5,239 nt of DNA from Verrucomicrobiaceae bacterium. GTDB taxonomy: Bacteria; Verrucomicrobiota; Verrucomicrobiae; Verrucomicrobiales; Akkermansiaceae. Positions 1 to 5,239 of this stretch are shown here, one piece after another; the stretch's first letter is position 1, and each line of letters begins with the position of its first letter. Both the position numbers and the translations under genes were made by a program. Under the pieces are notes generated by a model. It ran no database searches. It worked only from the letters and a program-made list of their open reading frames with translations, and was not told where the DNA came from. Location: assembly GCA_947372405.1 (NCBI GenBank), contig CANBTO010000416.1, positions 1 to 5,239 on the forward strand, written 5' to 3'.

Positions 1-179
1 ATTTGGTCAAGCCGTCATATGCTTGTCCCACGTTCCACGCGGGGTGGCCATGAATGAAAGTTGTCTTGTTTGAAAAAATCCAGCACGGTGGCCGCGTTGA
101 TGGCATGGCCGCATTTTTGCGGAAATCCCCGCCTTTCCTCAAACTCCCGCAAAAAACCATGGACACCGTCCCAGACCGC
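1..179 (-). pseudogene. Frameshifted fragment of an unidentified protein gene, running off the left edge
   Basis: On the minus strand, positions 179 to about 58 read as a protein-like stretch: AVWDGVHGFLREFEERRG, then FPQKCGHAINAATVLDFF, then KQDNFH. From about position 52 to 2 the protein-like frame is a different one: HGHPAWNVGQAYDGLTK. Removing one copy of the tandem 4-mer at 50-57 joins them into a single frame (DNF-HGHPAWNVGQ). As it stands, the first frame shifts and stops at a TGA near position 14. The codons and composition look genuine, and more so than the plus-strand reading of the same bases. I do not recognise the family. The WDxVxxFL...AxxVLxFF...PAWxVxQAxDGL pattern faintly resembles the N-terminal core-binding region of tyrosine recombinases, which is a guess. 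It could instead be a chance antisense frame, or a live gene with a sequencing error at the 4-mer. It abuts or slightly overlaps the start of the hydrolase gene. Confidence 0.35.
50..57. repeat. 4-bp tandem duplication (ATGA ATGA)
   Basis: ATGAATGA is two exact copies of ATGA (TCAT TCAT on the minus strand). It lies where the protein-like minus-strand frame changes register, so a +4 event here would explain the shift. It also creates the ATG at 54, which gives the hydrolase frame an artificially long N-terminus and a misleading ATGA stop/start overlap with a short plus-strand frame ending at 57. Confidence 0.45.
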
Positions 180-275
180 TCTAACACCACTAACGCATGG
201 CCACGCCGTGACTTTCTGAAGATCTCGTCGGCCTCCACGCTCGGCCTGTTGTTTTCACGCATGCCCGCGATGGCC
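159..275 (+). other. Twin-arginine (Tat) signal peptide of the GH116 enzyme
   Basis: From Met36 of the long frame there is a polar n-region of 14 residues, then PRRDFLKISS (Arg51-Arg52), fitting the Tat consensus S/T-R-R-x-F-L-K with proline in the first position. A moderately hydrophobic segment (ASTLGLLFSRMP) follows, and then a likely signal peptidase site AMA|G at 72-75. This implies export of the folded enzyme to the periplasm or beyond. No lipobox cysteine is visible. Confidence 0.85.
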
Positions 276-3227
276 GGTCCATTCACCCGCGAGGACTTCG
301 ACCGCCTGGTGCCGGCGGATAAAAAGCTCTCGGCGGACTGGATCAAGTCGCTCTTCGCCCGCGGCACGCCCGAGGTTCTTGCCGGTGAAGATCTCAAATA
401 CGTCGGAATGCCCGTGGGAGGCATCGGCGCGGGACAACTCTACCTGGGCGGTGACGGACGCCTCTGGCATTGGGATGTCTTCAACCAGAACCACAAGACC
501 GGTGCGGAACACTACGCAAAACCGCTCGTTCCATCCTCGCCATTGACCCAGAGATTCACGCTGGCCGTCGGCAAGGATAGCCGCGTGCTGGATCGCGAAG
601 GTTTTCCAGACGTAATGTTCCGCGGTGAATATCCGATCGGCACGGTGGAATACAAGGACTCGAAATCGCCGGTGTCCGTAAAACTTGAGGCGTTCTCGCC
701 GTTTGTGCCGTTGAACGCGGACGACTCCGGGCTGCCCGCGACTTTCCTCCAGTTTACGCTGCGCAACACGGGATCCACAAGCGTGGACGCTGTTCTAACA
801 GGAGAATTGGAGAACGGTGTCTGCCTGAACAACCGCCAGCACGATGGCATTCTTCACAACCGGATCGTGCGTGAGCCGGATCTGACCGCGCTGGTCTGTT
901 CGGCGGAGGGCAATACGGTGCGGAAAGAAGCGCGCCCGGACATCGTGTTCGAGGACTGGAAAGGCGCCAAATACGATGGCTGGCAGGTCGAAGGCACTGC
1001 GTTCGGCGCAGGCCCTGTCAACAAATCCGACATACCTTCCTACCAAGGCAATGTCGGCGGTGACACCGCGCGCGTGGTCAACTCCCATGCCACCGCTCCC
1101 GGCGGTTCAACGGGAGTCAAGGACGATGCCAAAGGACGCATGCTAAGCCGTGAGTTCGTCATCGAGCGGAACTTTGTATCTCTCTGGATCGGTGGCGGAA
1201 AGGCTCGGAAGAATTCCAGATTCGGCGTAACACTGATGGTGGATGGAAAGCCGCTTAAAACGGTTGCCGGGCGGAACAGCAATGAATTGGCCAGGGAGTT
1301 CATTGACGTGCGCGCGCACGCAGGGAAGAAGGCCCGCATCGAGATTCTCGATGACGCGGAAGGATCGTGGGGGAATGTGGGGGTGGGTGGCATCGTGTTT
1401 ACCGATCACTCGGGCGGCTCGGATAGAATCGAGGATTTGCTCGATTTCGGCACGATGGCCATGGTCTTGTTAGGTGCTCCTGCCGAAGCAGCCACTGCGG
1501 ACGAGTCGGTGCCATTCAGCGGCAAACCGGTCGGTTCGCTTGGACGCAAAGTGACGATCGCGCCAGGAGCCACGGCGACGGTCACGTTCGTGATCGCATG
1601 GCATTTCCCCAATCTCTCACTGGGTGGCCCGCTGGCTAAGGCCGGTCGTCACTATGCCGTGAAGTTCGCCTCAGCGCTCGCAGTGGCGGATTACGTGGCT
1701 GCGAACTTCGACCGGCTCGCCAGTGCCACCCGCCTCTGGCGCGACACTTGGTATGATTCGACTTTGCCGTTCTGGTTCCTCGACCGGACGATGCTCAACA
1801 CGTCGATTCTCGCGAGTTCAACCTGTTATCGATTTGCGGACGGACGCTTCTATGGAAATGAAGGAGTCGGTTGCTGCCCCGGCACCTGCGGCCATGTCTA
1901 TCACTACGCGCATGCCATGGGGCGCCTTTTCCCGGAACTCGAGCGCCAAACACGCGAGAAGGTGGACTTCGGACAAGCCCTCAAGCCGGACGGAGCGATT
2001 TTTTTCCGTGCGGAATACAACAACATCCCCGCAGTGGACGCACAAGCCGGCACGATCCTGCGCGCGCTGCGGGAGCACCAGATGTCGGTGGACTCCGGAT
2101 TCCTCAAGCGCAACTGGCCGAAGATCAAACTCGCGACGCAATGGCTCATCGCCAAGGATGGAAACGGCGACGGTCTCATCGAAAGCAACCAGCACAACAC
2201 GCTTGATACCGACTGGTTCGGGCCCGTCGCATGGCTGAGCGGTCTGCATGTGGCCGCTCTATCAGGTGCGGCGGAGATGGCGGACTTGGTCGGCGATGCG
2301 GAGTTCGCGCGCCAGTGTCGCGGCATCGCGGAGACCGGTCGCAGGAGTCTGGTGGAGAAGCTCTACGACGGCGAATATTTCATCAACAAGGTGGACCCCA
2401 ACCACCTCGACGCGATCAACTCGGGCACCGGTTGCGAGATTGACCAGGTCTTCGGTCAAAGCTGGGCCTTCCAGGTCGGACTGCCGCGGGTCTTGCCGCA
2501 GAAGGAAACCTTGTCCGCGTTGAAGGCTCTGTGGCGTTATAACTTCTCGCCGGACGTGGGACCGTATCGCGAGGCGAACAAACCCGGCCGCTGGTATGCG
2601 ATGGCGGGCGAGGCAGGGCTGCTGATGTGCACGTTCCCGCGCTCCGACTGGGACTATGCGAAGGCGAGTGGCAAAGGCAAGGCGAGCTGGGCGGCTGGCT
2701 ATTTCAACGAGTGCATGAATGGTTTCGAATACCAGGTCGCCGGACACATGATCTGGGAAGGTCTCGTGATGGAAGGCCTCGCCATCACCCGCGCCGTGCA
2801 CGACCGCTACCACGCCTCACGGCGCAATCCATGGAACGAAGTCGAGTGCGGCGATCACTATGCGCGCAGCATGGCAAGCTACGGGGTCTATCTCGCGGCC
2901 TGCGGCTTCCGCTACAGTGGGCCCGATGGCATCATCGGTTTCGATCCGAAGATCGGCCCGGAAAACTTCAAGTCCGCCTTCACCGCCGCCGAAGGGTGGG
3001 GGAGCTTCGAACAGAAGAAGGCCGGTGGAAAATGGAACGCGCTGCTCAAGCTGGCTCACGGTCGTCTCACCTTGAATGAACTCCGCATGCCGTGGCTCGC
3101 TCCGGGTGTCGTCGTGCGCAGTGGCAATGACGTGGTGGCGTGTACGGTCAGCGATGGTGTGGCACGCTTCAAGACGCCGCTGGTTCTAGCAGCCGGCGGG
3201 CCGGAGATCTCGCTTGCCATGGCGTGA
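159..3227 (+). CDS. Tat-exported GH116 family glycoside hydrolase (beta-glucosidase/glucosylceramidase-like) with an inserted beta-sandwich module
   Basis: This enzyme probably cleaves beta-linked glucosides, xylosides or related sugars outside the cytoplasm with retention of configuration; the exact substrate cannot be read from sequence. The frame is open from ATG 54, but I choose ATG 159 (1022 residues) because it places the twin-arginine motif PRRDFLKISS 14 residues in. Numbers below count from ATG 54; subtract 35 for the chosen start. Signal peptide 36-74, likely cleaved after PAMA. N-terminal beta-domain (GBA2_N type) from about 114, opening with VGMPVGGIGAGQ, interrupted by an inserted module at 299-452 and resuming to about 560. 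The catalytic (alpha/alpha)6 domain follows. Glu603 (NEGVG) aligns by eye with the human GBA2 nucleophile Glu527. Asp718 (TLDTDW) aligns best with the acid/base Asp677 (TYDGW), with Asp720 as alternative. KDGNGDGLIE at 701-710 matches the family's KDHDGLIE and resembles a Ca2+-binding loop. A short C-terminal beta region (about 960-1057) closes it. No clear Shine-Dalgarno precedes 159. It converges on the AraC gene with a 7-bp gap. The family is sure; the specificity is open. Confidence 0.93.
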   Translation: MDTVPDRSNTTNAWPRRDFLKISSASTLGLLFSRMPAMAGPFTREDFDRLVPADKKLSADWIKSLFARGTPEVLAGEDLKYVGMPVGGIGAGQLYLGGDGRLWHWDVFNQNHKTGAEHYAKPLVPSSPLTQRFTLAVGKDSRVLDREGFPDVMFRGEYPIGTVEYKDSKSPVSVKLEAFSPFVPLNADDSGLPATFLQFTLRNTGSTSVDAVLTGELENGVCLNNRQHDGILHNRIVREPDLTALVCSAEGNTVRKEARPDIVFEDWKGAKYDGWQVEGTAFGAGPVNKSDIPSYQGNVGGDTARVVNSHATAPGGSTGVKDDAKGRMLSREFVIERNFVSLWIGGGKARKNSRFGVTLMVDGKPLKTVAGRNSNELAREFIDVRAHAGKKARIEILDDAEGSWGNVGVGGIVFTDHSGGSDRIEDLLDFGTMAMVLLGAPAEAATADESVPFSGKPVGSLGRKVTIAPGATATVTFVIAWHFPNLSLGGPLAKAGRHYAVKFASALAVADYVAANFDRLASATRLWRDTWYDSTLPFWFLDRTMLNTSILASSTCYRFADGRFYGNEGVGCCPGTCGHVYHYAHAMGRLFPELERQTREKVDFGQALKPDGAIFFRAEYNNIPAVDAQAGTILRALREHQMSVDSGFLKRNWPKIKLATQWLIAKDGNGDGLIESNQHNTLDTDWFGPVAWLSGLHVAALSGAAEMADLVGDAEFARQCRGIAETGRRSLVEKLYDGEYFINKVDPNHLDAINSGTGCEIDQVFGQSWAFQVGLPRVLPQKETLSALKALWRYNFSPDVGPYREANKPGRWYAMAGEAGLLMCTFPRSDWDYAKASGKGKASWAAGYFNECMNGFEYQVAGHMIWEGLVMEGLAITRAVHDRYHASRRNPWNEVECGDHYARSMASYGVYLAACGFRYSGPDGIIGFDPKIGPENFKSAFTAAEGWGSFEQKKAGGKWNALLKLAHGRLTLNELRMPWLAPGVVVRSGNDVVACTVSDGVARFKTPLVLAAGGPEISLAMA
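948..1409 (+). other. Inserted lectin/CBM-like beta-sandwich module within the GH116 N-terminal domain
   Basis: Residues about 299-452 (long-frame numbering) form a self-contained module: FEDWKGAKYDGWQVEGTAFG, an NVGGDTARVVNSHA stretch, LSREFVIERNFVSLWIGGGK, VTLMVDGKPLKTVAGRNSNE, then ARIEILDDAEGSWGNVGVGG and IVFTD. From memory this DGWxxxGxAFG...SxxFxIxRxxVxxxIGGG...GWGHIxVDxI pattern is common next to GH32 levanase-type enzymes and in other Planctomycetes/Verrucomicrobia carbohydrate-active proteins. It probably binds glycan or shapes the active-site entrance. GBA2 has no such block, which helps explain the 1022-residue length against 927 for human GBA2. The flanking N-domain (ALVCSAEG before, GTMAMVLLGAP after) seems to continue on both sides, so it is nested and not appended. 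Confidence 0.7.
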
Positions 3228-3241
3228 CCGCCGGTCATGGC
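3216..3241. terminator. Possible weak bidirectional stem-loop between convergent genes
   Basis: The two stop codons lie in the arms of a small hairpin: TGACC (3225-3229), loop GCC, GGTCA (3233-3237). It is extended, past a 5-base bulge on the left arm, by GCCA (3216-3219) pairing with TGGC (3238-3241). There is no U-tract on either side, so it is not a canonical intrinsic terminator. It is the only structure in the 7-bp gap that could separate the two converging transcripts. A perfect 12-bp palindrome CCTGCCGGCAGG follows at 3243-3254 inside the regulator's last codons. Confidence 0.25.
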
Positions 3242-4125
3242 CCCTGCCGGCAGGCGGAGGGAGTCATGCCCATGTGTTTCCTGAAGAGACGAGAGAAATA
3301 GAACGGATCGTCATAGCCTACGGCGAGCGCGGCTTCCGCGACGTTGTGGTTTCCTTGTTGCAGCAGGTCCATGGCCTTTTGGAGGCGCAGCCGGATCAGC
3401 AGGCCCAGTGGCGGCATGCCGGTCTGGATGCGGCAGAGCTCGGTGAAGTGCGGCACGCTGAGACTGGCATTGCGTGCGAGCTCGTCCAGCGTCCAGGCGT
3501 GGGCAAGGTCGCCGCGCATGGACGCCAGCACCTTGAGCAGGCGGCTGCCGGCGAGCCGCGTGCGTGGGCCGGCGGCACGCTGGTGGACCTTGACCAACCC
3601 TAACAGCCTGGCGAATGAAGTGGACAGCCCTGTCAGCGCCGTTTCGCTGAAGCCATGGGTGGCGTGGCGGAAAGTGTCTTCGAATGCGTCTAACAGCACC
3701 TCGGGCTCGTCCACCGATACGACGGGTTTCGATGCTGAAACCCCGAGGGTGGTGAGGTAGTCCTCCGCCCTTAGGCCGCGGAAGTGGAACCAGAAGATCG
3801 TCCATGGCGAGCGTGGATCGGCATGATATATGTGGGCCGTGCGGGGCGGTAGAAACAACAGGTTGCCGGGGCCGAGTTTCCACTCCCTGTCGTTCAATTG
3901 ACAACTGCCGCTGCCGGAGAGGCAGGCGATCAGAATGTGCTGGGAAGTGCCGTGGGTTCTCTTGACGAAGTGGTTTCCTGCCGCCACGAAAGTGCCGATA
4001 TGGGTGACACAGAGGTCCCGGATCACAGGTTGGCGTGAGGCCCTCACGGCGATGGCCGGAGGAACGATGATCAGGCGCTGTCCGGGAAATCCCTCGGGCC
4101 GCTTGTCACGGATCTCCTGCTCCAT
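3235..4125 (-). CDS. AraC/XylS-family transcriptional regulator with cupin-type sensor domain
   Basis: A 296-residue DNA-binding regulator, the usual size for AraC-type sugar regulators. The N-terminal half (about 60-120) is an AraC-binding cupin fold: HILIACLSGSGSCQLNDREW, LGPGNLLFLPPRTAHIYHAD, then PWTIFWFHFRG. This domain normally holds a small ligand, often a sugar. The C-terminal part carries two helix-turn-helix motifs: WTLDELARNASLSVPHFTEL (211-230) and VAEAALAVGYDDPFYFSRLF (262-281), the latter followed by RKHMGMTPSACR, the classic AraC signature. I start at ATG 4125 (MEQEIRDK). The frame stays open upstream to a TTG at 4218, but those 31 residues are low-complexity and lie over the tandem repeats that look like an operator. 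A GGGA sits about 10 bases before 4125, a weak ribosome site. The gene diverges from the sugar symporter (start codons 119 bp apart) and converges on the hydrolase. It most likely controls the symporter and itself; the effector is unknown. Confidence 0.92.
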   Translation of the reverse strand: MEQEIRDKRPEGFPGQRLIIVPPAIAVRASRQPVIRDLCVTHIGTFVAAGNHFVKRTHGTSQHILIACLSGSGSCQLNDREWKLGPGNLLFLPPRTAHIYHADPRSPWTIFWFHFRGLRAEDYLTTLGVSASKPVVSVDEPEVLLDAFEDTFRHATHGFSETALTGLSTSFARLLGLVKVHQRAAGPRTRLAGSRLLKVLASMRGDLAHAWTLDELARNASLSVPHFTELCRIQTGMPPLGLLIRLRLQKAMDLLQQGNHNVAEAALAVGYDDPFYFSRLFRKHMGMTPSACRQGP

Positions 4126-4144
4126 GGCTGGAGTTTCCCAACTA

Positions 4145-4186
4145 TCCTCGGAATGTCCATGGATTTCCTCGGATTTTCCATGGATG
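4145..4186. promoter_or_regulatory. Tandem 21-bp direct repeats, candidate AraC-type operator
   Basis: Two adjacent copies (4145-4165 and 4166-4186) share 18 of 21 bases: both have TCCTCGGA, three variable bases, then TCCATGGAT. They differ only at repeat positions 9, 11 and 21. A 21-bp period is two helical turns, so both copies face the same side of the DNA, as in the adjacent half-sites bound by E. coli AraC at araI1/araI2. The pair lies 19 bp upstream of the regulator start and 58 bp upstream of the symporter start, suited to control of both. No convincing -35/-10 pair was found nearby. If the regulator began at the upstream TTG, the repeat would instead encode IHGKSEE-IHGHSED. Confidence 0.6.
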
Positions 4187-4244
4187 CGGGAGCAGCGAGT
4201 GGGTAGTCTGCACGGCAATCAGTCAGGTAAAACCCCAGTAGCTC

Positions 4245-5239
4245 ATGGCCATCATCAACCACACATCATCTGTCGGCGGGAACTCCGCCGTTCCAGCCGC
4301 TCGTCATGGCGGATACCTCTGGCTCATCGCCGCCACAGCCGCGCTTGGCGGACTGCTCTTCGGATACGACTGGGTCGTCATCGGCGGAGCGGCCCCGTTC
4401 TATGAAAAGTTTTTCTCTCTCGTCAATCCGGCGGACAAGGGCTGGGCCCAGAGCTGTGCGCTGATCGGCTGTCTGGCGGGCGCGCTGCTTTCCGGCGGCT
4501 TGAGCGACCGCTTCGGACGCAAGTGGCTTTTGTTTCTATCAGCGTGTCTTTTCACATTGTCGTCCATCGGTACGGGAGCGGCGGGTTCGTTCGACATCTT
4601 CGTATTATGGCGCATCATTGGCGGAGTGGCGATCGGCCTGGCATCCAACCTCTCGCCGATGTACATCTCTGAAATCTCGCCTGCCGCGATGCGTGGACGC
4701 CTTGTGTCTTTGAACCAGTTCACCATCGTCATCGGGATCCTCGCGGCGCAGTTGGTGAACCTGTGGGTGGCTCAGTGTTTTCCCCGCTGGATCGGCGGGG
4801 TTGGCGTGGCGGACGCGGTGCTGGCATGGAATGAAACGAGCGGCTGGCGCTGGATGTTCGGCATTACGGCCGTACCTTCGCTGCTTTTCTTGCTGGGTAT
4901 GCTGGTCGTGCCGGAAAGTCCTCGCTGGCTGGTGAAGAACGGTCATTCCGAGAAGGCGTTGCGGATCCTCTCGAAGATCGGCGGTGACGCATACGCGGGC
5001 AAGGTGCTCGCGTCGATCGAGTCAACTCTGGAGAACGACATGGGCGGCAAGGTTCATTTCAGCGCGCTGTTCGAACGGAAGACCCTGAAGATCCTGATGT
5101 TAGGCATCGGCCTCGCCGTCTTCCAACAATGGTGCGGCATCAACGTGGTCTTCAACTACGCGGGCGAGATCTTCAAGTCCGCGGGCTACAGCATCGAGGA
5201 CACGCTTGAGAACATGGCATGGACTGGCTCGGTGAATTT
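4245..5239 (+). CDS. Sugar porter family MFS transporter (XylE/GLUT-like sugar:H+ symporter), 3' end outside the window
   Basis: An inner-membrane sugar importer; the first 331 residues are present, covering about TM1-TM7 and the start of TM8 of an expected twelve. Start ATG 4245 is fixed by an in-frame TAG at 4239; no good Shine-Dalgarno is seen. Sugar porter signatures: GYDWVVIGGA (TM1, 40-49), DRFGRK (88-93), RIIGGVAIGLASNLSPMYIS (123-142), RGRLVSLNQ (150-158), PESPRWL (223-229) and QQWCGINVVFNYA (294-306). Residues matching sugar-binding positions of XylE/GLUT1 are present: Gln158, Gln294, Gln295, Asn300 and probably Asn331. Asp42 and Arg123 match XylE Asp27 and Arg133, the proton-coupling pair (GLUT1 has Asn at the first), so H+ symport is likely. 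The TM5-TM6 loop (176-199) and a 50-residue central cytoplasmic loop are typical. Glucose, xylose or a related sugar is the likely cargo, not resolvable here. It is divergent from the AraC gene, with operator-like repeats between. Confidence 0.93.
   Translation, partial: MAIINHTSSVGGNSAVPAARHGGYLWLIAATAALGGLLFGYDWVVIGGAAPFYEKFFSLVNPADKGWAQSCALIGCLAGALLSGGLSDRFGRKWLLFLSACLFTLSSIGTGAAGSFDIFVLWRIIGGVAIGLASNLSPMYISEISPAAMRGRLVSLNQFTIVIGILAAQLVNLWVAQCFPRWIGGVGVADAVLAWNETSGWRWMFGITAVPSLLFLLGMLVVPESPRWLVKNGHSEKALRILSKIGGDAYAGKVLASIESTLENDMGGKVHFSALFERKTLKILMLGIGLAVFQQWCGINVVFNYAGEIFKSAGYSIEDTLENMAWTGSVN

Noticed and set aside
1..57. Plus-strand tail of an upstream gene ending at TGA 55-57 (ending RSTRGGHE) or at TGA 51-53 (ending FHAGWP), apparently coupled to ATG 54
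   Set aside because: Both readings are under 20 residues and unrecognisable. The minus-strand reading of the same bases is more protein-like, and ATG 54 is probably not the true start.
157..165. TGTCCATGG on the minus strand near the hydrolase start, matching part of one operator repeat copy
   Set aside because: Only nine bases match, there is no second copy 21 bp away, and it overlaps the start codon, so chance is the simplest explanation.
2262..2813. Long antisense open frames across the hydrolase gene, for example 183 codons on the minus strand
   Set aside because: GC-rich coding DNA routinely leaves such antisense frames open. The translations have no recognisable motif and lie over strongly conserved GH116 sequence.
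3214..3760. Plus-strand open frames opposite the AraC gene
   Set aside because: They are shadows of the regulator: the minus strand carries unmistakable AraC helix-turn-helix motifs, and the plus-strand translations match nothing.
157..4183. About eleven CCATGG palindromes in the window, more than the one or two expected
   Set aside because: Most are GCC/TCC ATG G in coding context or start codons, and two belong to the tandem repeat. No positional pattern was seen, so no function is claimed.
4126..4218. A longer AraC-family protein starting at TTG 4218, adding 31 residues with a 7-residue repeat (IHGKSEE/IHGHSED)
   Set aside because: The extension matches no AraC-family N-terminus, its start is TTG without a clear ribosome site, and the repeat is better explained as an operator. 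The ATG at 4125 gives the normal family length.

Overview
The window is GC-rich (roughly 60% by eye) bacterial DNA holding three sugar-utilisation genes. It reads like a chromosomal segment of a Verrucomicrobiota/Planctomycetota-type bacterium, perhaps near Luteolibacter. This taxon guess is inference: it rests on the style of the GH116 enzyme, its inserted lectin-like module, the Tat signal and the weak Shine-Dalgarno sites, not on any marker gene.

Layout: positions 1-158 have no convincing plus-strand gene, but the minus strand carries a protein-like reading frame broken by a 4-bp duplication, probably a decayed or truncated gene that runs off the left edge. Positions 159-3227 (+) encode a large Tat-exported glycoside hydrolase of family GH116 (the GBA2 / beta-glucosidase family), with an extra beta-sandwich-like module of about 150 residues nested inside its N-terminal domain. 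Seven bases later, and convergent, 3235-4125 (-) encodes an AraC-family regulator with an N-terminal cupin-type sensor domain. The 119-bp divergent intergenic region (4126-4244) holds two tandem 21-bp direct repeats that look like an AraC-type operator. Positions 4245-5239 (+) encode the first 331 residues of a XylE/GLUT-type sugar:H+ symporter, cut off by the window edge.

How they may work together (inference): the exported GH116 enzyme releases a monosaccharide (glucose, xylose or a related sugar) from a beta-linked glycoside outside the cytoplasm. The symporter brings the sugar in, and the AraC regulator senses it and controls the symporter and its own gene from the 21-bp repeats. The GH116 gene is not in an operon with the other two, and no matching repeat pair was seen upstream of it.

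The points most worth following up are the nested module in the hydrolase, the broken minus-strand frame at the left edge, the tandem operator-like repeats, and the Cys-rich nucleophile region. No RNA gene, CRISPR array or complete mobile element was seen.
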